NCBI GenBank assembly: GCA_036346205.1
Contig: JARFJB010000762.1
Span: 771,501 to 835,500 of the forward strand
Direction: 5' to 3'
DNA: 64,000 nucleotides
From: Vesta saturnalis
Taxonomy: Eukaryota > Arthropoda > Insecta > Coleoptera > Lampyridae
A model generated the notes under the pieces. That model was given only the letters and a program-made list of their open reading frames with translations. It was not told the origin of the DNA and ran no database searches. Of this stretch, positions 1 to 8,532 are shown piece after piece; position 1 is the first letter of the stretch; every line of letters starts with the position of its first letter. The position numbers and the translations under genes are program-made.

Positions 1-250
1 ACTGATACGTTTCAAAGTTTCAGAGATAATCATCAAAAGCTGTTATTAAACATAGCAAACTTATGAATATATTTATTTCAAAATTGCCCGTTAAAAAAAT
101 AAGGTCCAATAACATGTTCACCAATAATTCCTGTGCTAATAGTCAACCTGTCTGCAAATCCTCGCATTCTGATCTGAATAGTAGTGGAAGTTCACAAATC
201 CATTTTTGTGGAATGTGGCTTCATCCGAGAAGAAAACCTTATCAAAAGTT
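1..250 (-). pseudogene. mariner-like transposase fragment (relic)
   Basis: Read on the minus strand, about 245 down to 20, the DNA encodes a DDE transposase piece. It begins with the catalytic segment FFSDEATFHKNGFVN (first catalytic Asp in SDEATF), then a histidine-tyrosine-rich stretch, then an IGPYFF-type segment. These are hallmarks of insect Tc1/mariner transposases. Frameshifts and stops interrupt it and it runs off the window edge. Neither catalytic Asp 2 nor 3 is visible. It abuts the hAT relic at about 250 on the same strand, so one probably inserted into or was joined to the other. The superfamily call is fairly safe. The subfamily (possibly the DD41D group seen elsewhere here) is inference. 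Confidence 0.6.
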
Positions 251-960
251 GATTACTGATTTTATTGTTCCGGTGGTATTGCATACTGCTGTTACTGCAT
301 TCAGCTCATTTACAACAAGATTTAGTCGGTGGGTAGAGGAAGAAACGAAGGCTGCTTTAGGAAACTGTTTGCGAATTATGGCTTGCACCAGTCGTAGAAC
401 TGTCCGATGAGTTTGTTCATTTCTAAGCCATTTTTCTCTAAAAAGGCCAATACTTTCTGCCAGTAGATGCAGTAATTGGTATCTAAGAAACTATTCATGA
501 ATTCGGAGGTCATTTTCTTCCTTTTAAACGAACGACTATTAACAATTGCTCTGCACCAGATATTTCAATAGTTTCTTCGCCAATACTGAACATCCACTGG
601 TATTCTTGGCACATGCAACTTCACTAACTCCTGCACATCTGTTTAAGCTCATTTTGTGTTCTGTGTGATATACAGAGCATTACGACTAGCTGTCTTGAAG
701 TGCGTGTCTAATACTTTATCCCCAACGTGAATTCTCTCTTGTAATAAATCATATAAATTGCTAGTTTTATTTGATTTACCTCGAATAGCCATGTCATGTG
801 TGGAGCTGAAGATTAACGCTGACAGAGTTGAAGCTAGTTTTCTTCGATTTACCTCAATTTTAGTGCGCACTGATTTATCTATTTGTGATACAATGTCTTA
901 TTCTGGATTTTCATGATGGATTCGAATGAGGTTGCACCTTGATGTGATCCCTTATGCATT
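250..960 (-). pseudogene. hAT transposase relic, ZMYM/P52rIPK-like type
   Basis: Minus-strand fragments in order: SHQGATSFESIMK-like text near 940-900; a continuous stretch at 870-649 with KIEVNRRKLASTLSALIF and HDMAIRGKSN; then ETIEISGAEQLLIVVRLK near 580-530, which is the hAT block normally reading DETxDISxxEQLS around the first catalytic Asp; and finally HRLNLVVNELNAVTAVCNTT near 340-260. These segments follow the order of the domesticated and transposon hAT proteins annotated as zinc finger MYM-type or 52-kDa repressor-like. In-frame stops and shifts separate them, so this is a dead copy. Inverted repeats or an 8-bp duplication were not found. Family assignment is from motif memory. Confidence 0.6.
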
Positions 961-1824
961 TAGAATTCAAATGTACCAAAGCACCTTTTGGAAAATCATT
1001 ATATTTACGTAAAGGGTGTTTTGATCCACACACCCTGATAACCTCGGTGAACGCGTTTTGGAAGACAACACAGTATATACAAACTGAGTCTTTGAGAAAA
1101 AATGAATATGCAAACGAAGGTGCATAGTGCTCAATTCAAGCGTACCGAAAATTATGCTTATTATCGCGCCCGTCTCTTTGAATTCGTATGTTGATGTTCG
1201 CTTCCATGGATTCGTTAGTAACTGATATTTCAATTCGTCTCCAAGTGGGCAACTGGTTAAACGTATCTTCCCACATCAAATTCGGATAATGTAGTAGTAA
1301 ATTCCTATTCTACTACATGAGCAAGAAGGTTTGGTCAATGCAGTTTCTGATACTTCTGTAGGTGCAGTTATCGGATTCGCTTCCTTCGATGACGATTCAA
1401 CGTTTGAATTTTTCTATTGTACACCTAAAGTACAATAAAGAAATATAATCATTTAAGTGATTATTATCTAGATAAGTGAAATCAATGAATACAGCATGGC
1501 GATAGAGGTGTGATTAAATAATCAGCGTTTAGGTATCCTGTTCTGGAGAAGGCTGGATTTTGAACTGTAATTTTGATAAATGCCAATTTTTTTTCGTTTT
1601 TGTGAGCCGAGATCTAGACAGAAACGTAAATGTCAGGCAGCTCTATCGCATCAACGACTAATGGTTATTAACACTATCGGTCACTAGAATTTTGACCTAA
1701 TAAAGGAATTTCATGTTTAGTAAGGGATCTTTAACGTGTCAAACATCGTATTGCAACTGGAGCTACAGTTTTACTTCCTATCCGAGAAGGAGTGTTTTGG
1801 TATTTTACGTTTTTAGAAAACGGC
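961..1824. other. no recognised gene
   Basis: Unassigned sequence upstream (minus sense) of the hAT relic. An open stretch exists on the minus strand at 967-1233 but it resembles no family I know. Two short inverted repeats occur: TGTAGTAG/CTACTACA at 1290-1317 and TTGTAC/GTACAA near 1416-1434. No coding call is supported. Confidence 0.4.
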
Positions 1825-1894
1825 TACCTCGACCAGTTTGAACCAGCGCCGCTTGGATGAAAGGCAAGCACTCTAACCATTCGACCACGAGGCA
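1825..1894 (-). pseudogene. tRNA-Glu(UUC)-like pseudogene or SINE head
   Basis: On the minus strand a 70-nt segment folds partly like a tRNA. A seven-base acceptor pairs (TGCCTCG with CGAGGTA, one G-T). An A-box-like TGGTCGAATGGTTAGAGTG is followed by an anticodon loop CTTTCAT giving UUC, on a CTTG/CAAG stem with a C-C mismatch at the loop. A B-box-like GGTTCAAAC follows. The T stem does not pair, so it is unlikely to be a functional tRNA. A tRNA-derived SINE promoter or a decayed tRNA copy both fit. No poly-A tail or second copy was found in the window. Confidence 0.55.
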
Positions 1895-3099
1895 GCAAAC
1901 GCCAATATTATTACTAAATAAATAAATAAATGATTTGATAGTGCAGCAATTTAGGCATTGAATAAATATTGTGCATACATCGTTTCTATTCATTATCCAG
2001 TAAACAATGAAGCTCAAGATATTGTTTAGAAGCATAAATTTATGCCATCCTTTTACCTGGTATAATAATTTTAGTCGGAGGTTGAGGTTTGCGTTTGGTC
2101 GTCTTCTTGTTTCATTTTAGTTCCGAACCTGAAATGATTTGCACCTATTAATAAACACTCAACAGGCACTCGGAAAACCTACACAGCACACTAAGAGCAA
2201 GAAAGAATAACAATCGCGTCTATTTGGCTTAGACCGCCACGATCCCGTTCGAAACGAATCTCTTGCCGGCTTGCTGCTCCACCTCATTGTACCGCGCTCG
2301 GTCGACCCGCAGGCGGAAATTTCTGAAATACCTGGAGTATCAAATGACAGTGTGGTGCGTGGTACGTTAGCAGCGTTGTATGATTATTGCCCAAAGCATT
2401 TTTCTCAAAGCGAGGTTACGAGCTCGTGGGGAGGGATCTGACCCTTGTTGACTTATGCTGCGGGCGCCCATGATCTATATAACTCTATTAATTTTTTAGG
2501 AATTCGAGTTAGACCACTCCATGTTCACAACAAAATAACAATATAACTGAAGCTAAACACGTGTGGTCCGCGTTTTGCTTTGATTTACCGCCTTACCAGC
2601 GAACATTCGTGAACGTATGCGTGCGGTCGCATGCGTTCACCTAGTGTATACGCTATTTTACTAGAATTATCGTAATAAGAAAAGCGCAATCAACAATTAT
2701 ATTCATAAACGTGATATATAAACACGTTGACACTTTGTGAGCGGAAATTCTTCTGATACCAGCCGCATGTTACAGCTTCCGTGCTCCTCCTTCCCGGCAG
2801 AACGTCTACTCTCGCGGTAGCCGTATGAATGCGTGCCAAATCTGGTTTCGCACCGTTGGGGTACTTGTAAATTCCACTACAAGAATAACTGAATTTTTAA
2901 TAAAATTATGCTACGTTGTTTTAAAATTTAAAATTATTCTTAATCGTACATAAAACAATTATAATGGAATACCTAATTCGTTGGGGTTGCTAGAGTCGTT
3001 TTACACGTGAATGTTCTGTGCTGCCAACATAACTTAAAATTTCAAAAATGTTTATCAATTAATAACTCCCACTTAAAAAATATTGCTTATCAGTAGTTA
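1895..3099. other. no recognised gene; one GC-richer patch
   Basis: About 1.2 kb without a supported gene. The part at 2230-2480 is clearly richer in G+C than its surroundings and is followed by a TATATAA-like run, but encodes nothing I recognise. A 13-bp hairpin lies at 2609-2640 (separate entry). The rest is AT-rich. Confidence 0.4.
2609..2640. repeat. 13-bp hairpin
   Basis: Left arm GTGAACGTATGCG (2609-2621) and right arm CGCATGCGTTCAC (2628-2640) pair over 13 bases with one G-T-type mismatch around the loop TGCGGT. It has no T-run and no known role. It may be the tip of a decayed inverted-repeat element. Confidence 0.6.
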
Positions 3100-3140
3100 A
3101 GAAACGATAGTTCGCGAATATTCGCAAAACTATCGTTTCT
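3100..3140. repeat. 41-bp near-perfect palindrome
   Basis: Arms AGAAACGATAGTT (3100-3112) and AACTATCGTTTCT (3128-3140) flank a self-complementary centre GCGAATATTCGC. Almost the whole 41 bp can form a cruciform. It lies 70 bp from a fold-back element and could be a relic of two element ends joined head to head. Confidence 0.75.
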
Positions 3141-3210
3141 GGCCTAGTGATCCAAATAACTATTATAGGTGTATATAGGTATGGACGATTTTCTGTAACT
3201 GTACTCTCAT

Positions 3211-3567
3211 ATTAGTTGAGTTGGTCGACCTATTTCTACAGTTTTTGCTTTTGTAGCGCGACTGTGCTACCGTCATCAGTTCTGAGAAGGACTGCATTCT
3301 CACTTGAGTGGAATTCCTTTACTCCTAATTTTTACTTTCACATTCGAACTTGGTACCTTTCACTTACAGGTCTAACGCTTTTACCAGTGACTCAGCGATA
3401 AAGGTGTCAGACTTGTAAGTGAAAGGTACTAACTTAAAATCAGAGAGTAGTTAATGCGAAATCAGTCCTTCTTTGGACTAATCCTATTGACAGAAGCAGA
3501 CTCTGCTTTCGAAACGTCGCCCTACAAAAGCGAAGACTGTGGAAATAGGTCGGTCAACTCGACTAAA
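3211..3567. mobile_element. fold-back / MITE-like element with ~50-bp terminal inverted repeats
   Basis: The left end TTAGTTGAGTTGGTCGACC (3212-) through CTTTTGTAGCGCGAC matches, in inverse, the right end GTCGCCCTACAAAAG through GGTCAACTCGACTAA (to about 3566), roughly 50 bp per arm. A second, inner inverted pair contains CCTTTCACTTAC and GTAAGTGAAAGG (about 3353-3428). It has no coding capacity. The text TCTGCTTTCGAAACGTCG near the right arm is a phrase I associate with arthropod interspersed repeats, which is weak evidence. Superfamily is unassigned and a target duplication was not resolved. Confidence 0.65.
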
Positions 3568-3693
3568 ATGATTTTATTAAATTTTACCGTTATAAACAAT
3601 TTATGTGCAAGGCAACGTTAATGCTAAGTGGCAGGAGCAAAAATTTAGATTGGTGGAATTCAATTATAACTTTTATAATTACTTAATTACCTA

Positions 3694-3864
3694 TGTACTC
3701 AGAAAAGGCGTTAATTATTAATGTAACACGTTTAAAATAAAACCATGTATTAATTGGAAACCACAAAAATAAACAGAGAACAATTTTCACAAGCAAGCAC
3801 AAAAACATAGTACATAGCGCTAGGAGCGCTAGCGTCACTTTGTAAAATGAATTGAAAAATTACA
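3694..3864 (-). repeat. Copia 3' LTR
   Basis: 171 bp, TG...CA on either strand. It matches 14181-14350 along its length, including GCGTTAATTA, CACAAAAACATAGTACA and AGGAGCGCTAGCGTC. A purine tract (GAAGCGGAG, minus strand, about 3865-3875) lies just inside the element, as expected for a polypurine primer. Confidence 0.85.
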
Positions 3865-3879
3865 CTCCGCTTCAATTTG

Positions 3880-4134
3880 TCAAAAAGATTCTACAATACA
3901 TAAGAGAATTTTTAATTTAGTAAATTTTTCAATACTTTTTGTCACAATATCGGCAATTTGATCTCGTGAATGGACATACAATAAATTTATTGATTTAGAT
4001 TGAGCTTGATCTCTATCAAAATTATATTTTACGTCGATATGTTTTAGTCTTTTGGAATTCCACACAGAGATGTACGAATGCAGGATTGGTTATCTTCATA
4101 GATGTTATCAGTTGGAGATTTGATATTCAACTCT
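3880..4134 (-). pseudogene. Copia pol: RNase H C-terminal part
   Basis: The minus strand reads a Copia RNase H end. NIYEDNQSCI is visible in a neighbouring frame near 4110-4080, then RLKHIDVKYNFDRDQAQSK, YVHSRDQIADIVTKSIEKF, and a stop just before the purine tract and LTR. The order matches the family's end of pol. A frameshift separates the two blocks. Directly upstream it joins to only the first part of reverse transcriptase at about 4130, so the palm with the YVDD motif is deleted. Confidence 0.85.
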
Positions 4135-4695
4135 TCAAGCATTACTGACGTCTATTTGAAATGCATGAAGATCATCATAGTTTATAACAGAACAATGTTC
4201 TAACTGTAGTGTAGTGAGCAACGGGAGCATACGTGTCTGTATAGTCGGCATCCTTGACTTGAGATTAACCTTTATTACTAATCTTGCTTTGTATTTTGTA
4301 ACATTCCCATCTTCATCTCTTTTAATTCTGAACACACAGCGACAGCCGATTGCCCTGCGTCCTGGAGACAATTCAACTTCCTCCCAGGTATTATTTTCTA
4401 AAAGCGAATTTAATTCGTTATTTATGGCTTCAATCCACTCCGCTTGATCTTCAAGTCCTTTTAATTCTGAATAATTTTGCAGACAATCGCCTACATAAGA
4501 CTCCACACAAGAAGTAAAACCTTCAAATAATGAGGTGTTTTTGACTCACGTGCAGATATGCGAATCGGAGGCTAACCTATTTCCGATTCTTGTTCTATAC
4601 TCATCGGATTAGGATCGTCTTCAGTCTTAGGATCAATTGGGACATCAAATTGGTCTGTCAAATTAGTACCACGCATACTCTCTTCTTTACTTATA
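4135..4695 (-). pseudogene. Copia pol: integrase-RT linker and RT N-terminal part
   Basis: At 4506-4135 the minus strand encodes the typical Copia RT opening: WIEAINNELNSLLENNTWEE, then a CRCVFRIKRDEDGNVTKYKA-type block and YKARLV, ending at FQIDVSNA, just past the first catalytic Asp position (IDV). Upstream, 4695-4507 holds the acidic linker with a PPIRISAR-like phrase. Everything between IDV and RNase H, including the YVDD active site, is absent, so this copy cannot encode an active polymerase. Confidence 0.85.
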
Positions 4696-5700
4696 TCATC
4701 TCCGAACAGCTGCATTACTTCTCATTTTGCTTGTCAATAATTCATTTTCATAAAATTTTACATCCAATCCTTTGATAACTTTATTGGTCTCAGGATCCCA
4801 CAATCGGTACCAATTAGAGCAGTATCCCACCATGTAACATTTCTTTGATCTACTGCCCAGCTTACTTTTAAGTATCTCCTTTGGGTTGCGAAGATTGGGT
4901 TTATCACCAAACCACATTTCGCCTGGGGTTTTCTTATCTATTGCCACAGTGGGCGAACGGTTAATTATGTAAACAGCAGTCATCACCGCTTCTGACCAAA
5001 GTGTTTTACTAATACCAGCATTTAAAATCATACAACGTACCTTGCATAATATAGTGTAGTTCATATGCTCTGCAACGCCATTTTGGGAGCCCGTATATTT
5101 CATGGTATAATAAGCAATGAAGTCTTTAGAAAAGAACCTTCCAGCCTGGTCACAGCCAAAACGGCTAATTCTTCTACCAACATGAGCTGTGGCTATGGCT
5201 TCAAATGTTTTAAAACACGAAAGAGCTTCTGATTTTTCGTGTATAAATAGGCGACAGTAAAATGACTGCAGTCGTCAATGACAGTGATGATATAACGCTT
5301 TCAGTCATAAGATGTAGGGGTAATTGGCCACATATCAGAATGGATCAATTGGAGCACCCTTGCCGCAGGAATTCTGGATTTTACATGAGGCAAACGAGTT
5401 TGTTTCCCCTCTAAGGAATACTAACAATTCATAGGTGAATCCAAATGCTTATTCACTGTAGTACCTGTCTTTAAACTGCGAGCCCCTATATGTTCAAGAC
5501 GCCTATGCCATAGTTAGTCATCAACATTACTACATTTACAGTCTCTTAGTTAAACGCAAATTGAACTTGATACATTTTATGTAATGCTACTGCTTAAAAA
5601 CAAGTTTGTCTTGAAAATATTCTGTAGCCACTCTAGTAGGTATATAAAACAATCTTTACACCTGTAATATCTTTATTTTTTGTAATATAAAACTTGTTTT
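4696..5700 (-). pseudogene. Copia pol: GAG-pre-integrase and integrase
   Basis: Minus strand. At 5103-4696 is the integrase C-terminal half with NGVAEHMN (catalytic Glu in context N-G-x-x-E), SKTLWSEAV and NRSPT. Between 5560 and 5104 degraded frames show LWHRRLEHIGARSL-type pre-integrase text (Copia's WHxRLGH), PAARVLQLIHSDMW (first catalytic Asp) and ITVIDDCSHFT (second). Several stops and shifts are present. The 5' part of this domain is cut off by the Crypton insertion at about 5.71 kb. Confidence 0.8.
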
Positions 5701-5902
5701 ATTTTATTTTGCCACCATAATGTTACTTATACGCCCCCAAATGCGGGCGTAATGTGGTCTTTATAGCACGGAAATGTCATTGTTGCTAAGCAGCATGATT
5801 GACAGCAAACACATGACATGATATGTCACGTAAGTTGAAAGAATTATTGAAACAACAACCTTACTATACAACCTTTATTAATAAAAATAATAGTAATGAA
5901 AC

Positions 5903-7038
5903 TTATTCTTTATAAAAATTGAAAATACAGTTGGATGGATTTGAAATTATAACTCCAGATGAGCCAACACCAAAGCTGACAGTTCCTTCGCAGTTTTGTG
6001 GTATACCTATAGCTGCTGTACCAGTAATGTTCTGAGCAATTTTAATTTTATTTGGCAGACAATTCTCTACATATGATTCGGCTACTTTATCCGATCGCCA
6101 TCCACCAAGCTGCTTCATTGCCCTTGTATCACCGCCGCTTTCTGCAAAGATCGTCGCCGCACTCCTGCGAAAGCAGTGCCCTGTGTACTTATCGGCAGCC
6201 GGTAGATTGAGGAACTCTGCTATTATCCTCGGCATTTTGCCTAAGGCGTTTTTCCCAACAGTCTGAGCACTACATTTGCCATTATGATACGACAAAAACA
6301 AGCTGTCAATTTTAGTATGTTCCGGTCGTAATGCTGCATATTTTCGGTACAAAGAGACGTAATCAATCAATCCATCGCTTGGTGCAATTGTAAATTGCCT
6401 CGAAGTATAAGTTTTGGTTTTTTTGATCTTCACTAATAGCACTGATCCCTCAGTTGTAACGTCCTGTACAGCCAAATCGTGCAGTTCTTCGCGACATGCT
6501 CCAAAAATACCAAAGGCTGTGACAACATATAAAACACAATAACTTTTATAATGTCAATTGGAAAAAAAAAACTAAAATCGTTATACCTTAACTAACAAGT
6601 ACGTATGATCAGGCGCCTTCAACATGAATTCTTCAATTTGATGCCGTTGCAATATATAGGACTTTTTAGCTTGATCACCTACAGAATTATTCTTCATGAA
6701 TTCTGTGAGCATGGAAAAACGAGATATATCAACATCTTCCTTCAACTTGAACATCTTTTTCAATTTAAAATATAAACACCATAGTGACGACGGCTTATAG
6801 ATCTTTGACTGCAAAAATAGATACTTATTGAATAGAGATAATTGACTAATGTATATATACAATCCCTTACCATTTGAGACAAGTATGCCATCACAACTTT
6901 TTCATCACATTTTGTGGACACATTTTTGTGCTCCGCCACGTATAAATATTTCGATTTACTTGGAATTATTTTTGCCTGGGCGGCCTCAAATTCATCTAAA
7001 ATTTCTTGTGAATAAGTTCTTGCGTTTTCACCTTCCAT
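5903..7038 (-). CDS. Crypton tyrosine recombinase, three exons
   Basis: Predicted exons: 7038-6871 (56 codons, MEGENARTYSQEIL...AYLSQM), 6808-6587 (74 codons, SKIYKPSS...YLLVK) and 6516-5903 (about 204 codons). Splice sites are canonical: ATG|GTAAGG, TTGCAG|TCAAAG, AAG|GTATAA and CACAG|CC. Catalytic residues: Arg I in FGACREELHDL (6510-6475), a lysine in the KTKTYTSRQ hairpin, HCFRR (His-x-x-Arg), GGW, and the nucleophile Tyr in ESYVEN. The spacing fits a tyrosine recombinase of the Crypton family. The first two exons join in phase, but the last acceptor is off by one base, suggesting a small indel or a different splice site. The third exon is open for its full length. A domesticated gene is possible but its place inside Copia argues for a transposon. 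Confidence 0.75.
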
Positions 7039-7253
7039 TTTAGAATGCAAATCATTTACAAACAAACAGTACCTTAGCAACAATTTAGCAATATCACAGT
7101 ATCTTAGTAACAACAAATTAGCCTACTGTCGACTTTATTTCACTGCATTTGCATTTAAAAACTTGCCGAAAATACTGAATCTTTTTAAAATTTTGTTCCA
7201 GTTTCATGGTGCAAAATAAAATAAAACATTGTATGTACCACGGGCATAATTGT

Positions 7254-7327
7254 AGATTATGGCTCTCAGGAATATAAAAGCCCTCCGCTTCGCGTTGGGC
7301 TTTTAACATTCCCTCGAGCCATAATCT
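7254..7327. repeat. 74-bp nested hairpin in the Crypton 5' region
   Basis: Outer arms AGATTATGGCTC (7254-7265) and GAGCCATAATCT (7316-7327) are perfectly complementary over 12 bp. Inner arms GGAAT/ATTCC and TAAAAGCCC (7275-7283) / GGGCTTTTA (7297-7305) continue the stem around a GC-rich loop. It lies about 220 bp upstream of the recombinase start on the minus strand. It could be a recombinase-binding or promoter structure, or a separate tiny fold-back insertion. Confidence 0.75.
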
Positions 7328-7510
7328 TCTGATTATGCCCTTAATACATAAATATCTATTACTGAAATCGAATATATTCCTATAATATAACAAATAGTGG
7401 ACTGTATTCATAAACTGAATTACATTAGGCGCCGTTCCGAACACGGAATGATTCATGTCTCTTCGGTCAAAATCACATCTTAAGGTAAGGGTTGCGCGTA
7501 TGCGCACAAA

Positions 7511-8528
7511 AGTTTGCAACAACACCTTTGTGATCTAAACGACGCCGACGAACTGAAATTAGGTTGTAAACTAATTTAGGAACGATTAGAACATCCAACA
7601 TAGTAGTCATAATCGAACCATCACTGTACACCAATTTAACGTCACCAGTGTGAGTTGCGAGCAGTATCTCATTGGCCTTCGCAGTTTTAACATTTATAGA
7701 GGTATCTTACTTTTTTACGTTCGTCATTTTATTCATAAATGTATTGTTAAATATAATTTCGTTGCACCTGGATCCAAATAACAATTAATAACTAATTCAT
7801 TACCTTTTGTAACTGATGCTGTTGAAGCAACTGCAAACAAACTAAATTCGTCAGAATCATGATCACTATTTACTTTTGCATCCGATGCATTAGCACGTTT
7901 TCAAAAATTGCCGTTATTTATTTTCTTGGACGTAAAGCAACTGGATTTTTATGATTTGGTGTATGACAATAATTACAAAACGTTATCGGTTTTTGATCAA
8001 AATTTTTGTTTTTGTTTAGAATAAGTTTATTGGAGTGCAGGTTATTGTTATTGTCTTGGTTTGGCAAGGAAACCACTAAGAATACGTGTCATCAATAAAT
8101 TGAATTATCAATGACGTTACAAGACTCGATAGCATTTCGTTTTCTTTCTTCGAGTGGACGATTTTTGACAAAATTAATTTAAATTTGTCTTCAGACAAAG
8201 TTTCTAATGTAACAACAATCGCATCGTACTCCCTTGGCATGGTGAATAACAAATGGCACACAAATCCATTTCTTCTACAGTTGCTCCAGCAGGTTTGAGG
8301 TCATGGATAGTTTTATCAAAGCGAAGAAAATGTTTACCCATTTTTCCTTGGGCCGGATGAAATTTCATTAATAGTGATTTTCTCAAATAAAGTTGATTAG
8401 CAATGCCTTTACGAGCAAATAATTGTTTAAGAGCAGTCCATATCTCATAAACTGTATTTTTTCCTTCACATACTCCAGATATTCATCAGAAATTTTCAGA
8501 TTTCAGATTTAGATTTTCTGTCCTATTC
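7511..8528 (-). pseudogene. Copia gag (middle and end), zinc knuckle and protease
   Basis: Minus strand from 8528: SDEYLEYVKEK, then VYEIWTALKQLFARKG, then LMKFHPAQGKMGKHFLRFDK at 8386-8204, then TMPREYDAIVVTLETLSEDK at 8261-8076. This is the UBN2-type Copia gag core. Near 7990-7930 the degraded zinc knuckle CNYCHTPNHKN appears. The protease active site region reads INCYLDPGAT near 7790 (Asp in DPGA), with YNLISVRR at the end. At least three frameshifts are present. Upstream it is interrupted by piggyBac #1 at a TTAA, and downstream by the Crypton. Confidence 0.8.
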
Positions 8529-8532
8529 TTAA

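Larger units (their letters stand above)
5710..7510 (-). mobile_element. Crypton (tyrosine-recombinase DNA transposon) inserted in Copia
   Basis: A foreign block of about 1.8 kb separates Copia protease (NLISVRR near 7560) from the pre-integrase region (about 5690). It encodes an intron-containing tyrosine recombinase (next entry) and has no terminal inverted repeat or obvious target duplication, as is usual for Cryptons. Structured ends are present: a short GC hairpin ACGCCC/GGGCGT near 5731-5750 and a large nested hairpin at 7254-7327. Exact boundaries are uncertain by tens of bases because Copia is divergent there. Confidence 0.75.

Noticed and set aside
7118..7525. 135-codon minus-strand frame
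   Set aside because: It runs from Copia into the Crypton leader and across a hairpin, with no conserved motif. Chance frame.
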